From Chlorobiota bacterium (GTDB lineage: Bacteria > Bacteroidota > Chlorobiia > Chlorobiales > Chlorobiaceae): a stretch of 64,000 nucleotides of DNA. The stretch is taken from positions 1 to 64,000 of the forward strand of contig VGGK01000011.1 of the NCBI GenBank assembly GCA_016868665.1, given 5' to 3'. Position 1 is the first letter of the stretch, and each line of letters starts with the position of its first letter. The position numbers and the translations under genes are program-made. Shown piece after piece: positions 27,322-38,070 of the stretch. Below the pieces are notes generated by a model. The model saw only the letters and a list, made by a program, of their open reading frames with translations. It made no database searches and had not been told where the DNA came from.

Positions 27322-28593
27322 ATGAAGAAATCGCCACTGGTCATCCTTCTCCTCACGGTCATGCTCGACCTGATCGGGTTCGGTATTGTGCTGCCTCTGC
27401 TTCCGACCTATGCCAAAGATCTCGGCGCAAGCCCGTTCATGATCGGCCTGATCGCGGCGATTTTCTCCATCATGCAGTTCATCTTTTCTCCGCTCTGGGG
27501 AAAGCTGAGCGACAGGATAGGGCGCCGTCCGGTCATGCTCATCAGCATATTCATTACCTCGCTTTCCTACCTGATCTTTTCCCAGTCCGACAACATCCCT
27601 TTGCTGATTTTCGCGCGAGGGCTTTCAGGAATCGGTTCGGCTAATATCGCGGCCGCCCAGGCCTACATCACCGACGTTACCGACAGCAGAAACCGTTCGG
27701 GTGCCATGGGCATGATCGGTGCGGCCTTCGGCGTGGGATTCATCATCGGTCCGCTTATCGGGGGCCTGCTCATGCACAACTACGGCATCGAAATGGTGGG
27801 CTATGTAGCTTCCGGGCTCATTTTCCTCGACTTCATCCTTGCCGTCTTCTTCCTGCCCGAGTCCAACAAGCAGGCAAGAAAATTCGATTTCTCCATGTTC
27901 GGCCGCAAGGGCGCAATCGCGACCGAACCCGTACAAACCGCATCTTTCCTGAAAACAAAGGCCGACGAGTACATCGAAGGACTGAAGCTCGCCTTCAGCT
28001 CGAAACCGCTTGCCCTCCTTATGATCGCAAACTACATTTTCACCTTCGCCATCGTGAATATGCAGGTGGCCTCAATTCTGCTCTGGAAGGAATATTTCGG
28101 TGCATCCGACCAGGAAATCGGCTATATCTTCGCCTATGTGGGTTTTTTCTCTGTCATCGTACAGGGCGGGCTTATCAGCCGTCTCATAAAAAAACTCGGA
28201 GAACACAAGCTCTTTCTCTGGGGTCATATCTTCACGTTCGCCGGCGTTTTCTTCGTGCCGTTTATCCCGCAGGATACGCTCTTTTCAGCAGGTCTTGTCA
28301 TCCTGCTCTGCTTCGCCATCGGCACAAGCCTGGTCGCGCCGATCAACCTTTCGATGATTTCGCTCTACAGCTATAAGCAGCAGCAGGGGCAGATACTCGG
28401 TCTATCCCAGTCCGTCAACTCTTTCGCCCGCATCATGGGCCCGTTCAGCGGCAGCATCCTGTACGGCATGAATTTTCACGCACCCTATATCGTTGCCGGA
28501 GCCCTTACCGTCATCGGCACGTTTATAGCTCTCGGGCTGTTCAAATATAAAATCGAAGCCCTTGATACGGCTGTCGAAAACGAAAGCATCTGA
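27322..28593 (+). CDS. MFS transporter, TetA-like drug/proton antiporter family
   Basis: A 423-residue major facilitator protein with about 12 hydrophobic segments. The motif A loop [13 protein letters not shown] between TM2 and TM3 is intact. [22 protein letters not shown] (TM4-5) and [13 protein letters not shown] (motif C-like, TM5) place it in the DHA1/TetA branch of H+-coupled exporters. A polar central loop of about 30 residues separates the two halves. The substrate is unknown. It lies 105 bases after the BtuF-like gene and 35 bases before an oxidoreductase gene on the same strand. Confidence 0.88.
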   Translation: MKKSPLVILLLTVMLDLIGFGIVLPLLPTYAKDLGASPFMIGLIAAIFSIMQFIFSPLWGKLSDRIGRRPVMLISIFITSLSYLIFSQSDNIPLLIFARGLSGIGSANIAAAQAYITDVTDSRNRSGAMGMIGAAFGVGFIIGPLIGGLLMHNYGIEMVGYVASGLIFLDFILAVFFLPESNKQARKFDFSMFGRKGAIATEPVQTASFLKTKADEYIEGLKLAFSSKPLALLMIANYIFTFAIVNMQVASILLWKEYFGASDQEIGYIFAYVGFFSVIVQGGLISRLIKKLGEHKLFLWGHIFTFAGVFFVPFIPQDTLFSAGLVILLCFAIGTSLVAPINLSMISLYSYKQQQGQILGLSQSVNSFARIMGPFSGSILYGMNFHAPYIVAGALTVIGTFIALGLFKYKIEALDTAVENESI

Positions 28594-28628
28594 AAAGAAA
28601 CGAACCTGATGGCGAGGAAAAAGGCTAT

Positions 28629-29663
28629 ATGCGCATAGGAGTCATAGGAACCGGAAAGCTTGGCGAATTCCATACGAAACTGCTCGGGGAGATCGCCGCG
28701 GCTTCCTCTGACCTGACCGTTTCAGGCATCTACGACATGAACGCCCAACGGGCGGAAGAAATAGCATCGAAATACGATGTCCGGCGATTCGACTCCCTTG
28801 AAGAGATGTCGACAAACTGCGATGCGGCAATCATTGCCACAACAACCAGTTCCCATTTCAATATCGCCCGACGGATGCTGTCAGAGAAAAAACACCTCTT
28901 TATCGAAAAGCCGATAACCGCAACGCTCGAAGAGGCCGACGAACTGATCCGGCTTGAGGAGGAAAACGGTGTCCGCATCCAGGTCGGCCACATCGAGCGG
29001 TTCAACCCGGCACTCAGGGCCGTCGAGTCCTGGATAGGGGAACCGATGTACATCCAGGCCGAACGGCTGACCGGTTTTTCGCTCAGGGTAACCGACGTCT
29101 CCGTGGTGCTCGATCTCATGATCCACGATATCGACCTCGTGCTCTCCCTCATAAAATCAGACATCAGAAATATTTCCGCCTCCGGCGTCCGTGTCTTTTC
29201 GAACGAACTCGATATGGCGACGGCAAGAATCGACTTCGTGAACGGCGCTACGGCCAACGTTACCGCAAGCAGACTCAGCCGCAACAGAATCCGCAAGATG
29301 CGATTTTTCTGCAACGCCCCGAAAAGCTACGCATCACTCGACCTGACGAGCGGCAAATCGGAGGTATTCCGGCTGGTGCACCCTCTTGAAGCCTCCTCGA
29401 AAAATCCCGTCAGAACCTATGCTGCCCGCAAGATACTCGAGCAGTTCGGAGAGATCAGGGAAGCCATGAACGGTATGGTGCTCGACTACATCACCCCCGA
29501 CGTGCCGAAGACCAATGCGCTTCGGGACGAACTCGAACACTTCATCGATGCGATACGCAACGACAGGCCTGTGACGGTAAGTTCGAAAGACGGTCGAAGA
29601 GCCGTGATGGTGGCCGATCGCATAGCCGATGAAATTGCCGGCAATGCCGCACTCTGCGACTGA
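28629..29663 (+). CDS. Gfo/Idh/MocA-family NAD(P)-dependent oxidoreductase
   Basis: A 344-residue dehydrogenase with an N-terminal Rossmann domain (GVIGTGKLGEFH) and the family-defining EKP motif in FIEKPITATLEEAD, whose Lys takes part in catalysis. VGHIERFNPALRAVE and LMIHDIDLVLSL follow in the C-terminal beta domain; the HDID His-Asp pair is the usual catalytic region. Members act on sugars or sugar nucleotides, and in this branch a link to cell-envelope sugars is plausible but unproven. GAGG lies upstream of ATG 28629. The gene ends 22 bases before the tRNA nucleotidyltransferase start. Confidence 0.85.
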   Translation: MRIGVIGTGKLGEFHTKLLGEIAAASSDLTVSGIYDMNAQRAEEIASKYDVRRFDSLEEMSTNCDAAIIATTTSSHFNIARRMLSEKKHLFIEKPITATLEEADELIRLEEENGVRIQVGHIERFNPALRAVESWIGEPMYIQAERLTGFSLRVTDVSVVLDLMIHDIDLVLSLIKSDIRNISASGVRVFSNELDMATARIDFVNGATANVTASRLSRNRIRKMRFFCNAPKSYASLDLTSGKSEVFRLVHPLEASSKNPVRTYAARKILEQFGEIREAMNGMVLDYITPDVPKTNALRDELEHFIDAIRNDRPVTVSSKDGRRAVMVADRIADEIAGNAALCD

Positions 29664-29685
29664 ACGGTTCGAGGGGAAAAACAGC

Positions 29686-31122
29686 ATGCAGTCCATGAAG
29701 CGATTTACTGATTCCGACATTCCGGAAGTACTCTTCCGTATCGGAGACCTTGCCGACAGGGAAAACCTCCCCTGTTATCTCGTAGGCGGTTACGTCCGCG
29801 ATATGCTGATGCAGCGGGCGTGTACCGATATTGACATCATGGTTGTGGGCGATCCGGTCTCTTTTGCAAAACGTGTCAGAAACGGTTTGAACGGCAGAAA
29901 TTTCGTACTGTTCGAACGGTTCCGAACCGCTCAGTTCGAAATAACGGACAGCATTGCCGGCTCATTGAAAATCGAAATCGTGGGCGCGAGAAAAGAGTCG
30001 TACAATCCCGATTCCCGCAAGCCGATAACCGAAACCGGCACGCTCGAAGACGACCTTTCGAGACGGGATTTCACCATCAATGCGCTTGCAGTGAGCCTCA
30101 ACGCCCACGATCGGGGAACACTTATCGACCGCTACGGCGGACTCGACGACCTTGAGCAGGGTATTCTGAGAACTCCGCTCGAAGCCGAACAGACGTTTTC
30201 GGACGATCCCCTGCGCATGATGCGCGCCGCCCGATTTGCCGCACAGCTCGGCTTCAGGCCGGAGCCGGACATGGTAGCGGCGTTGAATGCCATGCACGAA
30301 CGCATCAGGATCGTATCGAGGGAACGCATCAGTCAGGAGTTCTTCAAGATCATGCTGAGCCCGACACCGTCCACAGGTCTCAAGCTGCTCCATGAAACAG
30401 GCATTCTCGGCGATATCCTTCCCGAAGTAACCGCTATGGCAGGCATCGAGCAGGTCGATGGCCTCGGCCATAAAGACACGCTTTACCACACGTTCCAGGT
30501 TGTGGACAATGTCGCCAGACACTCCGACAATCTCTGGCTGAGAGTATCCGCCCTGCTGCACGACATCGCAAAACCGGCCACAAAACGATTCACTCCTGCC
30601 TCCGGCTGGACATTTCACGGACATGAAGCCGTCGGTATCAGAATCGTATCGAAAATCTTCAAGTCGATGCGCTGGCCGCTCGAACCGCTCGACTACGTGC
30701 AGAAAATGGTGCGGCTGCACCACCGGCCGATCCCTCTGTCGAAGGAGGAAATCACCGATTCGGCCATCCGGCGGCTGATGTTCGATGCCGGAGAGGATCT
30801 CGACGACCTGATGAGCCTTTGCCGCGCCGACGTTACCAGCAAGAATCCCCGGAAGGTGATGCGCATCATGAAAAATTTCGGAAATGTCGAAGAAAAAATC
30901 GCCGAGGTTGCCGAGAAGGACCTGCTTGCCAGATGGCGGCCGCCTGTCGACGGCGCCGATATCATGCGCACTCTGGGCCTCAGCGAAGGAAAGATGGTCG
31001 GCATCATAAAAAGCCGGATGGAAAATGCCGTGATCGACGGCATCATCCCCTACGACCGCGATGCCGCCATCGCCTACATCCGTCAGGTCTACGATGAACT
31101 GCAGGGCGGATGCCGGTCATGA
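29686..31122 (+). CDS. CCA-adding-type tRNA nucleotidyltransferase / poly(A) polymerase family with HD domain
   Basis: A 478-residue class II nucleotidyltransferase. LVGGYVRDMLM and the metal-binding DIDIMVVGD (D-x-D) are the N-terminal catalytic motifs. RRDFTINALAV and DPLRMMRAARFAAQLGF follow, then an HD phosphohydrolase domain (ALLHDIAKP, FHGHEAVG). With both tRNA genes in this window lacking encoded CCA, a CCA-adding role fits well. Closely related members can instead be poly(A) polymerases or split A- and CC-adding enzymes. The open frame starts at 29629 within the previous gene; ATG 29686 is preferred because GAGGGG lies nine bases upstream. Confidence 0.85.
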   Translation: MQSMKRFTDSDIPEVLFRIGDLADRENLPCYLVGGYVRDMLMQRACTDIDIMVVGDPVSFAKRVRNGLNGRNFVLFERFRTAQFEITDSIAGSLKIEIVGARKESYNPDSRKPITETGTLEDDLSRRDFTINALAVSLNAHDRGTLIDRYGGLDDLEQGILRTPLEAEQTFSDDPLRMMRAARFAAQLGFRPEPDMVAALNAMHERIRIVSRERISQEFFKIMLSPTPSTGLKLLHETGILGDILPEVTAMAGIEQVDGLGHKDTLYHTFQVVDNVARHSDNLWLRVSALLHDIAKPATKRFTPASGWTFHGHEAVGIRIVSKIFKSMRWPLEPLDYVQKMVRLHHRPIPLSKEEITDSAIRRLMFDAGEDLDDLMSLCRADVTSKNPRKVMRIMKNFGNVEEKIAEVAEKDLLARWRPPVDGADIMRTLGLSEGKMVGIIKSRMENAVIDGIIPYDRDAAIAYIRQVYDELQGGCRS

Positions 31123-31230
31123 CCGGCATCCGCCCGTCCCGGTGCATGAGGATATCTGGTTTTTCTTGACGCAGTGCGTTATATTCAGGACATTGCTGCA
31201 AAGAGTACGATAACCTAAACCGATACCACG

Positions 31231-32535
31231 TTGATTGAACGTTATTCACCAAAAGACATGTCGGCGATCTGGACCGAAGAAGCGAAATTCCAGCGCTGGC
31301 TCCAGCTTGAAATCGCCGCAGTCGAAGCCCGGATGGAAGCCGGCCTCGTTCCTGAAGATGCCCTCCTGACCATACGGGAGAAAGCCGCCTTCAAAGTCGA
31401 TGAAATCCTTGAAATCGAAAAAGAGACCAAGCATGACGTCATAGCCTTTCTGACCAATGTCGCAGGCAATGTCGGCCCGGCGTCGCGCTATATCCATGAA
31501 GGTCTGACATCGTCCGACGTTGTCGATACCTGCCTTGCCATGCAGATGCGCGACGCCGGAACCATCCTTATCGCCGATATCGAAAATCTTGTCGATGTGC
31601 TTGCCCGTCGGGCCGTGGAATTCAAGTATACGCTTGAAATGGGACGTACCCACGGCATTCATGCCGAACCGACCACATTCGGGCTGAAACTGCTCCTGTG
31701 GCGCCAGGAGATGCTGCGAAACCTCGAGCGCATGAACAATGCCGTCCGGACGGTTTCGGTCGGCAAGATTTCCGGTGCGGTCGGCACCTATCAGCATCTC
31801 TCGCCGGATATCGAAGCGGCCGTCTGCCGGAAACTCGGACTCGAACCATCGCCGATCTCCACGCAGATCCTGCAGCGCGACCGTCATGCGGAATTCGCGA
31901 CAACACTGGCGATAATCGCTTCATCCATTGAAAAGTTCTCCGTTGAACTTCGTCATCTTCAGCGCACTGAAGTCCGCGAAGCCGAGGAGTTCTTCAGCAA
32001 GGGGCAGAAAGGAAGTTCGGCAATGCCGCACAAGCGAAACCCGATCACCTTCGAACGGCTGACCGGTCTGGCTCGCGTCGTACGTTCGAACTCTATTGCC
32101 GCAATGGAAAATGTTGCACTCTGGCATGAACGCGATATTTCGCACTCGTCGGTCGAACGCGTCATCATGCCCGACTCCACGATTGCGCTCTGCTACATGC
32201 TTCGCACCTTCAGCGATTCTCTCGAAACCCTGCTGGTCTACCCGGAACGCATGGAAGAGAACTTCAACTCCTCCTACGGTCTGACGACTTCGCAAACCCT
32301 GCTGCTCGCTCTTACTGGAAAAGGACTGACTCGCGAAGAAGCCTATCGGATGGTACAGCGTAATGCCATGGAGAGCTGGGCCGGAAAAATCCACCTGCGG
32401 GATCTGGTGCTGCAGGACGAAGAGCTGCTGCAGCATATATCTGCCGAGGAGATCAACGACCTCTTCAGCTTCGAGAACATTCTCGGAAAACTCAGGACGA
32501 GCGTCGATATCATATTCAAACGCAACGGACTGTGA
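31231..32535 (+). CDS. purB: adenylosuccinate lyase
   Basis: PurB cleaves fumarate from SAICAR and from adenylosuccinate in purine synthesis. The lyase signature [11 protein letters not shown] is present with its flexible catalytic loop, as are [12 protein letters not shown] and [10 protein letters not shown]. The 434 residues match the family. Translation appears to start with TTG at 31231, which yields the family-typical MIERYS opening; the first ATG (31258) would remove eight conserved residues. A strong hairpin terminator follows 8 bases after the stop. The gene is monocistronic. Confidence 0.95.
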   Translation: MIERYSPKDMSAIWTEEAKFQRWLQLEIAAVEARMEAGLVPEDALLTIREKAAFKVDEILEIEKETKHDVIAFLTNVAGNVGPASRYIHEGLTSSDVVDTCLAMQMRDAGTILIADIENLVDVLARRAVEFKYTLEMGRTHGIHAEPTTFGLKLLLWRQEMLRNLERMNNAVRTVSVGKISGAVGTYQHLSPDIEAAVCRKLGLEPSPISTQILQRDRHAEFATTLAIIASSIEKFSVELRHLQRTEVREAEEFFSKGQKGSSAMPHKRNPITFERLTGLARVVRSNSIAAMENVALWHERDISHSSVERVIMPDSTIALCYMLRTFSDSLETLLVYPERMEENFNSSYGLTTSQTLLLALTGKGLTREEAYRMVQRNAMESWAGKIHLRDLVLQDEELLQHISAEEINDLFSFENILGKLRTSVDIIFKRNGL

Positions 32536-32543
32536 GCATCAGG

Positions 32544-32580
32544 AACAAACAACCGGGAGATCACCCGGTTGTTTGTTTGT
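32544..32580 (+). terminator. strong hairpin terminator after purB
   Basis: AACAAACAACCGGG (32544-32557) pairs with CCCGGTTGTTTGTT (32564-32577) across a 6-base loop, a 14-bp perfect stem. The right arm and tail are T-rich (GTTTGTTTGT). Confidence 0.75.
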
Positions 32581-32697
32581 CGTGCTGATTTTTTGTAAAT
32601 TGGAGTTCGTTTTTTCCGGAGGTCAATCTGCCGGCCCTATCCGGATCGGCGCGACGTCTCTCACGTTGCGCAACAACAGCAATCACTCGTATAACGT

Positions 32698-32730
32698 TTG
32701 TAATTACAAGTTATTACGTATGTTAATAAC
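32698..32730 (+). promoter_or_regulatory. candidate operator upstream of the rseC-rnf operon
   Basis: A perfect 12-bp palindrome TTGTAATTACAA (32698-32709) is followed by further AT-rich repeats: GTAATTAC (32700-32707), GTTATTAC (32710-32717) and GTTAATAAC (32722-32730). The first two repeats are ten bases apart, one helical turn. The block ends 20 bases before the rseC ATG. A dimeric regulator site is plausible, but its protein is unknown. Confidence 0.4.
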
Positions 32731-32750
32731 CGTGGGAGATCGTTTGCCCT

Positions 32751-33146
32751 ATGTATGCCCGTGTCGTGACAACCAGTAAGAATACAGCTGAAATTCAACT
32801 CGTCTGCACCGATGCATCCCCGGAAACCATGCATTGCGGAGCCTGCAGCATGGGGCAAAAGCCTGCAGTGAAGGCAGAGACCGTGCTTGCCGAAAACAGC
32901 ATCGGGGCCAAGGCTGGCGATCTGGTCGAGTTTGCCGTCAGGGAGCACGGTGAACTCAAGGCGGCCGCCCTGCTGTTCATCCTGCCGCTTACGGTGTTCA
33001 TTATCGTACTCGGCATTGCGGGTTCGGCCGGTCTCGGCTTGTGGCAATCGTTCCTTGCCGGTACTGCGCTGCTTGGAGCCACGTTTCTCGTACTGCAGAT
33101 GATGCTGAAACACAAAACCTATTACTACATTGCAGGAATCAAATAA
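32751..33146 (+). CDS. RseC/RsxC-operon-type membrane protein (SoxR-reducing system family)
   Basis: A 131-residue RseC-family protein. It has a soluble N-terminal part with a Cys cluster (MHCGACS) near residue 30 and two transmembrane helices (about 73-92 and 99-117). RseC relatives are commonly encoded with Rnf/Rsx complexes and in E. coli affect sigma-E and SoxR reduction, while their direct role in Rnf is unclear. It starts the operon: rnfB begins 6 bases after its stop. A palindromic candidate operator lies just upstream. Confidence 0.82.
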   Translation: MYARVVTTSKNTAEIQLVCTDASPETMHCGACSMGQKPAVKAETVLAENSIGAKAGDLVEFAVREHGELKAAALLFILPLTVFIIVLGIAGSAGLGLWQSFLAGTALLGATFLVLQMMLKHKTYYYIAGIK

Positions 33147-33152
33147 TCGCTT

Positions 33153-33992
33153 ATGATCAGTGACGCATTCATACCGGCAGTATCGAGTCTCGGAGCCGTA
33201 GCCCTTGCCCTCGGACTCATCATCCATTTCGTCTCGAAAAAGTTTCATGTCGAAGAGGATCCGACCGTCAAGCTTGTAAACGGCATTCTGCCGGGAGTGA
33301 ACTGCGGGGCTTGCGGTTTTCCGAGCTGCGGACAGTTTGCCGAAGTGCTTGTCGAAACAAGAAATTCAGCAATGACCTGCCCGGTCGGCGGCGCCGATCT
33401 TGCTGCGAAACTCGGCGAAGCGCTCGGCATGACGATGGCGGAACCCAAACCGCAGCTTGCCGTGCTTCTGTGCCAGGGAAACAATGATGTTGCGCGCCAG
33501 ACGGCCGAATATCTCGGCATACAGGACTGCTGGGCCGCAACCCAGGCCTTTGCCGGCCCGAAACAGTGCCGCTACTCATGTATCGGTCTGGGAAGCTGTA
33601 TCGCATGGTGTGATTTCGGAGCCATGCGCCTGGAAAACGGCCTGATCGTCATCGACAACGATCTCTGCACGGGATGTGCGGCCTGCATTCCTGCCTGTCC
33701 GACAGGGGTTCTTGTCATGCAGGACAAGAAAGCCTCACGCTATTTCATTGCATGCAATTCCCGCGACAGGGGCGCCGCGACAAAAAAAGCCTGCGATGCA
33801 GGATGCACCGCCTGCCAGAAATGCGTCAAGGTATGCGAAGACAATGCAATCGTCATCGAGGAGTTCCTTGCAAGGATCGTTCAGGATAAATGTACGGCGT
33901 GCGGCAAATGCATCGAGGTATGCCCCACGAAGGTCAACTGCATCAGGCTCGAAAACGACCTGAAAGCCGTTAAACAAAAACAGGCATCATAA
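33153..33992 (+). CDS. rnfB: Rnf complex subunit B (ferredoxin-type iron-sulfur protein)
   Basis: RnfB receives electrons from ferredoxin. The 279-residue protein has an N-terminal membrane helix (about 5-27) and then a [4Fe-4S] motif with C51, C54 and C59 in [10 protein letters not shown] plus a Cys near 76. A middle region has Cys in YSCIGLGSC, and two ferredoxin repeats ([24 protein letters not shown]) follow, with a further CTACQKC-like cluster between. The start codon is 6 bases after rseC, and the stop abuts rnfC (no gap). Order B-C-D-G-E-A differs from the A-B-C-D-G-E order of proteobacteria. Confidence 0.95.
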   Translation: MISDAFIPAVSSLGAVALALGLIIHFVSKKFHVEEDPTVKLVNGILPGVNCGACGFPSCGQFAEVLVETRNSAMTCPVGGADLAAKLGEALGMTMAEPKPQLAVLLCQGNNDVARQTAEYLGIQDCWAATQAFAGPKQCRYSCIGLGSCIAWCDFGAMRLENGLIVIDNDLCTGCAACIPACPTGVLVMQDKKASRYFIACNSRDRGAATKKACDAGCTACQKCVKVCEDNAIVIEEFLARIVQDKCTACGKCIEVCPTKVNCIRLENDLKAVKQKQAS

Positions 33993-35318
33993 ATGAAGAC
34001 GTTCAGAACAGGAGGGATTCATCCTCCGGAGAGCAAACTAACAGGAAACAGCCCGATAGAGGTCATGCCGCTGCCTTCAGAACTGGCCATTCCGCTCAGC
34101 CAGCATCTCGGAAAACCGGCAAAACCTGTCGTTAAAATGAACGACGAGGTTAAAAAAGGGCAGCTCATAGGCGAAGCGGACGGATTCATCTCGGCTAACG
34201 TCCATGCAAGCACGAGCGGCAAGATCAAGGCGATCAAACCTCACCCGCATCCGGGAGGACAGTATGCCATGACCGTATTCATCACGCCTGACGGAAAGGA
34301 TGAATGGGCTGAAGGGCTCGAGTGCGCTCCGGCTGACTGGAAACGGTTGTCGAAACAGGAAATCCTCAGAAAAATCAAGGATGCCGGCGTCGTCGGCATG
34401 GGGGGCGCCGGATTTCCCACAAATGTGAAGCTCTCTCCTCCTCCCGATAAAAAAATCGATACCCTCATTCTCAACGGAGCGGAGTGCGAACCGTTCCTGA
34501 CCGCCGATCACAGACTCATGGTGGAATCTCCTGAAGATATCGTGACCGGCCTTGAAATCATGGCTTCCCTTTTCGATGGTCCGCTGAAAATTGCCATCGG
34601 GATCGAATCGAACAAACAGGATGCCATCGAGACGCTCCAGCGATATGCGCTGCCCAAACAGATCGAGGTTGTTTCGCTGAAAACAAAATATCCCCAGGGT
34701 GCGGAAAAACAGCTTATCAATGCAATCACGGGCAGGGTTGTCGGCGAAGGCGAACTGCCGTTCGACAAGGGATGCATCGTTCAGAACATCGGCACCGCCG
34801 CCGCTGTCTGTGATGCGGTCTGCAGAAACAGGCCGCTGATAGAACGGGTGCTTACGGTCTCCGGCATGGAGATCTCCCGCAAAAAAAACATCAGCGCCCG
34901 TATCGGCACGAGTTTCAGCGACATCATAGCGTTCTGCGGCGACATGTCGGAAAAAACCAACCAGATCATCTCCGGCGGCCCGATGATGGGCAAGGCTGTC
35001 TTCTCGCTCGACGTTCCGGTCGTAAAAACGACATCGGGCATCCTGTTCATCAATAACCCGGCTCTCGGCAAATCGATGGAACGAACCTGCATCCGGTGCG
35101 GCCGGTGCGTCGAGGTCTGTCCCCAGGGACTTGCGCCGTGGCTGCTGGCCAACGTTGCGCAGCTCCGTCACTTTGACGAGATACAGACTCTCGGCCTGGC
35201 AAACTGCACGGAGTGCGGAAGCTGCACCTATGTCTGCCCGTCGGGACGCGAGCTCGTCCACTGGATAAAATATGCCAAAGCGCTCGTCGCCAACCGGCAG
35301 AAAAGAAAATCAGCGTAA
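33993..35318 (+). CDS. rnfC: Rnf complex subunit C (NADH- and FMN-binding)
   Basis: RnfC is the peripheral subunit that exchanges electrons with NAD(H). At 441 residues it is the size of clostridial-type RnfC. The N-terminal part contains GGIHPPESK and a barrel-sandwich-like region ([17 protein letters not shown]). The NuoF-like Rossmann part holds [13 protein letters not shown] and NGAECEP for FMN/NAD. Two [4Fe-4S] motifs close the protein: [12 protein letters not shown] and [12 protein letters not shown]. It starts directly after the rnfB stop and is followed by rnfD after 17 bases. Confidence 0.96.
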   Translation: MKTFRTGGIHPPESKLTGNSPIEVMPLPSELAIPLSQHLGKPAKPVVKMNDEVKKGQLIGEADGFISANVHASTSGKIKAIKPHPHPGGQYAMTVFITPDGKDEWAEGLECAPADWKRLSKQEILRKIKDAGVVGMGGAGFPTNVKLSPPPDKKIDTLILNGAECEPFLTADHRLMVESPEDIVTGLEIMASLFDGPLKIAIGIESNKQDAIETLQRYALPKQIEVVSLKTKYPQGAEKQLINAITGRVVGEGELPFDKGCIVQNIGTAAAVCDAVCRNRPLIERVLTVSGMEISRKKNISARIGTSFSDIIAFCGDMSEKTNQIISGGPMMGKAVFSLDVPVVKTTSGILFINNPALGKSMERTCIRCGRCVEVCPQGLAPWLLANVAQLRHFDEIQTLGLANCTECGSCTYVCPSGRELVHWIKYAKALVANRQKRKSA

Positions 35319-35335
35319 AACCACAGTCCACTCTC

Positions 35336-36313
35336 ATGCAATCAGTCAAACTTAAAGTTTCCTATGCGCCGTTCGTACGCACAAAAGACTCGATCGAGTC
35401 TGTGATGTACAACGTCGCCCTTGCGCTTGCACCGGCAACCGTCATGTCCATCTACCTTTTCGGCATGCGGGCGCTGCTGGTGAACCTCGTCTGCATCGCA
35501 AGCTGCATCGGGTTCGAATGGCTGATGGATACCATCAGAAAAAAGCCGGCATCCTGCCTTGACGGCAGCGCCTTCGTCACCGGACTCCTGCTTGCCCTGA
35601 ACGTTCCCTCCAACCTTCCGCTCTGGATGCTCGTTATCGGCTCCTTCATTGCCATTGCCGCCGCCAAGCATGTTTTCGGAGGTCTGGGGCACAACGTTTT
35701 CAATCCGGCGCTCGTAGCCAGGGTTTTTCTGCTTGTCTCTTTTCCCGCGGCGATGACGAGCTGGCCCGTACCGTTTGCGGTCGATATGGAAACCGCGGCC
35801 TCGCCGCTCGGTATTCTGAAGACCGACGGCGTGGAAGCTGCAATGAAGTCGCTTGATCTGATGAGCGGTTTTTACGGCACCATGAACGGCAGCATGGGCG
35901 AAACATCCTCGCTCGCTCTGCTCGTCGGAGCCGGATGGCTCTTTTACAAACGCTACATTACCGTGTATATACCGTTCACCCTGCTCGGTTCCGTATTTCT
36001 CTTCACCGCAATTTTTCACCTGATCGACCCTGCGGCATACGCACCTCCGCTCTTCCACATGGTAACCGGCGGACTCCTGCTCGGAGCATTCTTCATGGCT
36101 ACCGATATGGTAACTTCGCCCCTCTCGGTACGCGGACAGATTATTTTCGGACTCGGCTGCGGCCTCCTGACGGCCGTCATCCGCCTCTGGGGAGGTTACC
36201 CGGAGGGCATTTCGTTTGCCATCCTCATCATGAACGGCTTCGTGCCGCTCATCGACAGCTGGGATCTCAACGACAGAAAGGCAATCCATCAAAAGAAGTT
36301 ACAAACAACATGA
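35336..36313 (+). CDS. rnfD: Rnf complex subunit D (membrane flavoprotein)
   Basis: RnfD is a polytopic NqrB-like subunit carrying covalent FMN and thought to form part of the ion path. The 325-residue protein has about nine hydrophobic segments. The [12 protein letters not shown] segment (T190 in GETS) corresponds to the flavin-attachment region of clostridial-type RnfD, where proteobacterial forms have [18 protein letters not shown] is a conserved segment. The open frame extends back to 35213 inside rnfC; ATG 35336 is the real start. The stop overlaps the rnfG start as ATGA. Confidence 0.93.
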   Translation: MQSVKLKVSYAPFVRTKDSIESVMYNVALALAPATVMSIYLFGMRALLVNLVCIASCIGFEWLMDTIRKKPASCLDGSAFVTGLLLALNVPSNLPLWMLVIGSFIAIAAAKHVFGGLGHNVFNPALVARVFLLVSFPAAMTSWPVPFAVDMETAASPLGILKTDGVEAAMKSLDLMSGFYGTMNGSMGETSSLALLVGAGWLFYKRYITVYIPFTLLGSVFLFTAIFHLIDPAAYAPPLFHMVTGGLLLGAFFMATDMVTSPLSVRGQIIFGLGCGLLTAVIRLWGGYPEGISFAILIMNGFVPLIDSWDLNDRKAIHQKKLQTT

Positions 36314-36855
36314 GGCCCATAATTACACTTACGATAGTCGGACTGATCGCGGCGGCACTGCTCGCAACAGTCGAGGATCTGACCCGCGAACCCATTGCGC
36401 TTGCAAAAGCCGAAATGAAGCGGAAGGCTATCGAGGAAATATTTCCTTTCGGCATCGACAGCCTGAAAAACGTCGAGACTCCGAAAACGAAATTCTACGA
36501 AGCCTACGATAAAAAAGGGGTACTGAAAGGTATAGCAGTGGAATCGGCCACGACCCTCGGCTACAGCGGAAAAATCGAAATCCTGCTCGGCGTCTCCCCG
36601 GAAAAGAAGATTTTCGACTATAAGGTTGTCTATCACCTCGAAACGCCGGGCCTCGGCGACAAGATAGACAAGCCGAAATACAAGGAGCAGTTCCGCGGAA
36701 GGGCTCTTGAGGGAACCGTCTGGAAAGTGAAAAAAGACGGCGGAGAAATCGACGAACTGACCGCAGCAACCATCTCTGCCAGGGCCGTTACCGATGCCGT
36801 GGAGCGCGGTCTGAAATACATCAACGAGCAATATCCAAACAGCGAAGGAAAATGA
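36310..36855 (+). CDS. rnfG: Rnf complex subunit G (covalent FMN protein)
   Basis: RnfG is a single-span protein with a periplasmic FMN-binding domain. The 181 residues start with a membrane helix (about 3-22). The flavinylation signature D-x2-[TS]-[GA]-A-T-x-[TS] is present exactly as D148-E-L-T-A-A-T154-I-S, so ApbE should attach FMN to T154. The apbE gene lies about 7 kb away in this window. The start ATG 36310 overlaps the rnfD stop, and the stop overlaps rnfE as ATGA, showing tight coupling. Confidence 0.95.
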   Translation: MRPIITLTIVGLIAAALLATVEDLTREPIALAKAEMKRKAIEEIFPFGIDSLKNVETPKTKFYEAYDKKGVLKGIAVESATTLGYSGKIEILLGVSPEKKIFDYKVVYHLETPGLGDKIDKPKYKEQFRGRALEGTVWKVKKDGGEIDELTAATISARAVTDAVERGLKYINEQYPNSEGK

Positions 36856-37454
36856 ACGAAGCACTAAATATTCTCACCAGGGGATTTGTCCGCGAAAACC
36901 CGGTCACAAAAATGCTGCTCGGCCTCTGCCCCGTGCTTGCCGTTACCACATCGGCGGTCAACGGGCTTGGCATGGGTCTTGCGACGACCTTTGTGCTGCT
37001 CGGCTCGAACATCGTCATCTCCCTTACTGCAAAGGTCATTCCGGATACCGTGAGAATCCCGGCTTTCGTGCTGGTGATCGCTACCTTCGTGACAATCGTC
37101 GATCTGCTGATCAAGGCATACTCTCCCGAACTCAACCAGGCTCTCGGCATCTTCATCCCGCTGATCGTGGTCAACTGCATGATACTCGGACGGGCCGAAG
37201 CGTTCGCCAGTCGGAACGGCATCTGGTACTCCGTCATCGACGCTGTCGGCATGGGTATCGGCTTCACGCTTGCCCTCTTCGTACTTTCGGCATTCAGGGA
37301 AGTTCTCGGGTCCGGCACCATATTCAACATGCCGCTGGTTGGAGAGGATGCGAGCACCATTCTGGTCTTTGCGCTGCCTCCGGGAGCCTTTGCCGGCCTC
37401 GGACTGATCATTGCCGGCCTCAACGCACTTGAAAAGAAAAAGGGAGGTAAATAA
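36852..37454 (+). CDS. rnfE: Rnf complex subunit E
   Basis: RnfE (NqrD-like) is a membrane subunit of about six helices that with RnfA forms the inverted-repeat core holding an iron-sulfur centre. The 200-residue sequence has [24 protein letters not shown], with the cluster-ligand Cys in GLCP, and [17 protein letters not shown] with the second Cys. Both are family hallmarks. It overlaps rnfG by four bases (ATGA) and rnfA by one base. Confidence 0.95.
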   Translation: MNEALNILTRGFVRENPVTKMLLGLCPVLAVTTSAVNGLGMGLATTFVLLGSNIVISLTAKVIPDTVRIPAFVLVIATFVTIVDLLIKAYSPELNQALGIFIPLIVVNCMILGRAEAFASRNGIWYSVIDAVGMGIGFTLALFVLSAFREVLGSGTIFNMPLVGEDASTILVFALPPGAFAGLGLIIAGLNALEKKKGGK

Positions 37455-38032
37455 TGCAGGAATTGTTTCTGGTCATCATCAGCGCGGTATTCGTCAACAA
37501 TGTGGTATTCGCGCGCTTTCTCGGCATCTGCCCGTATCTCGGCGTCTCGAAAAACCTCGATACGGCCATTGGTATGGGCTTTGCCGTCACCTTCGTCATG
37601 ACTGTTGCTACAGCCATCACGTATGTCCTGCAGAAGGCTGTGCTCATTCCCTTCGGGATCGAGTTCATGCAAACCGTCATGTTCATTCTGGTCATCGCCT
37701 CGCTGGTGCAGCTCGTGGAAATCGTCCTCAAAAAGGTCAGCAAGTCACTCTACAGCTCGCTCGGCATCTATCTGCCGCTCATTACCACAAACTGCGCGAT
37801 CCTCGGCATGGCGCTTATAGCCATCCAGGAAGATTACGATCTCCTTACCTCGGTAGTCTTCGCTTTTTTCTCGGCCATGGGCTTTATTCTGGCCATCGTC
37901 ATGTTCGCAGGTATCCGCATCAAACTCGAAGAGGCGGACGTACCGGCACCGTTCAAAAACGTGCCGATCGGATTCATTTCGGCGGCTATTCTCTCGCTTG
38001 CCTTCATGGGATTTTCGGGTCTCGTCAAATAA
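37454..38032 (+). CDS. rnfA: Rnf complex subunit A
   Basis: RnfA (NqrE-like) pairs with RnfE. The 192-residue six-helix protein contains [19 protein letters not shown] and [16 protein letters not shown], each with the conserved Cys that ligates the intramembrane [2Fe-2S] centre. It is the last gene of the operon. A hairpin 16 bases after the stop separates it from the convergent mrp operon. Confidence 0.95.
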   Translation: MQELFLVIISAVFVNNVVFARFLGICPYLGVSKNLDTAIGMGFAVTFVMTVATAITYVLQKAVLIPFGIEFMQTVMFILVIASLVQLVEIVLKKVSKSLYSSLGIYLPLITTNCAILGMALIAIQEDYDLLTSVVFAFFSAMGFILAIVMFAGIRIKLEEADVPAPFKNVPIGFISAAILSLAFMGFSGLVK

Positions 38033-38047
38033 GTCCCGCAGAGATAT

Positions 38048-38070
38048 GAACCTGAGAGCGCCTCAGGTTC
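38048..38070. terminator. bidirectional hairpin between the rnf and mrp operons
   Basis: GAACCTGAG (38048-38056) pairs perfectly with CTCAGGTTC (38062-38070) around a 5-base loop. It sits between convergent stop codons and overlaps the mrpG stop (38069-38071) by two bases. T-tracts are poor on both sides. Confidence 0.5.

Noticed and set aside
34077-35261. 394-codon minus-strand open frame over rnfC
   Set aside because: Antisense shadow of rnfC, which has clear iron-sulfur and flavin motifs.
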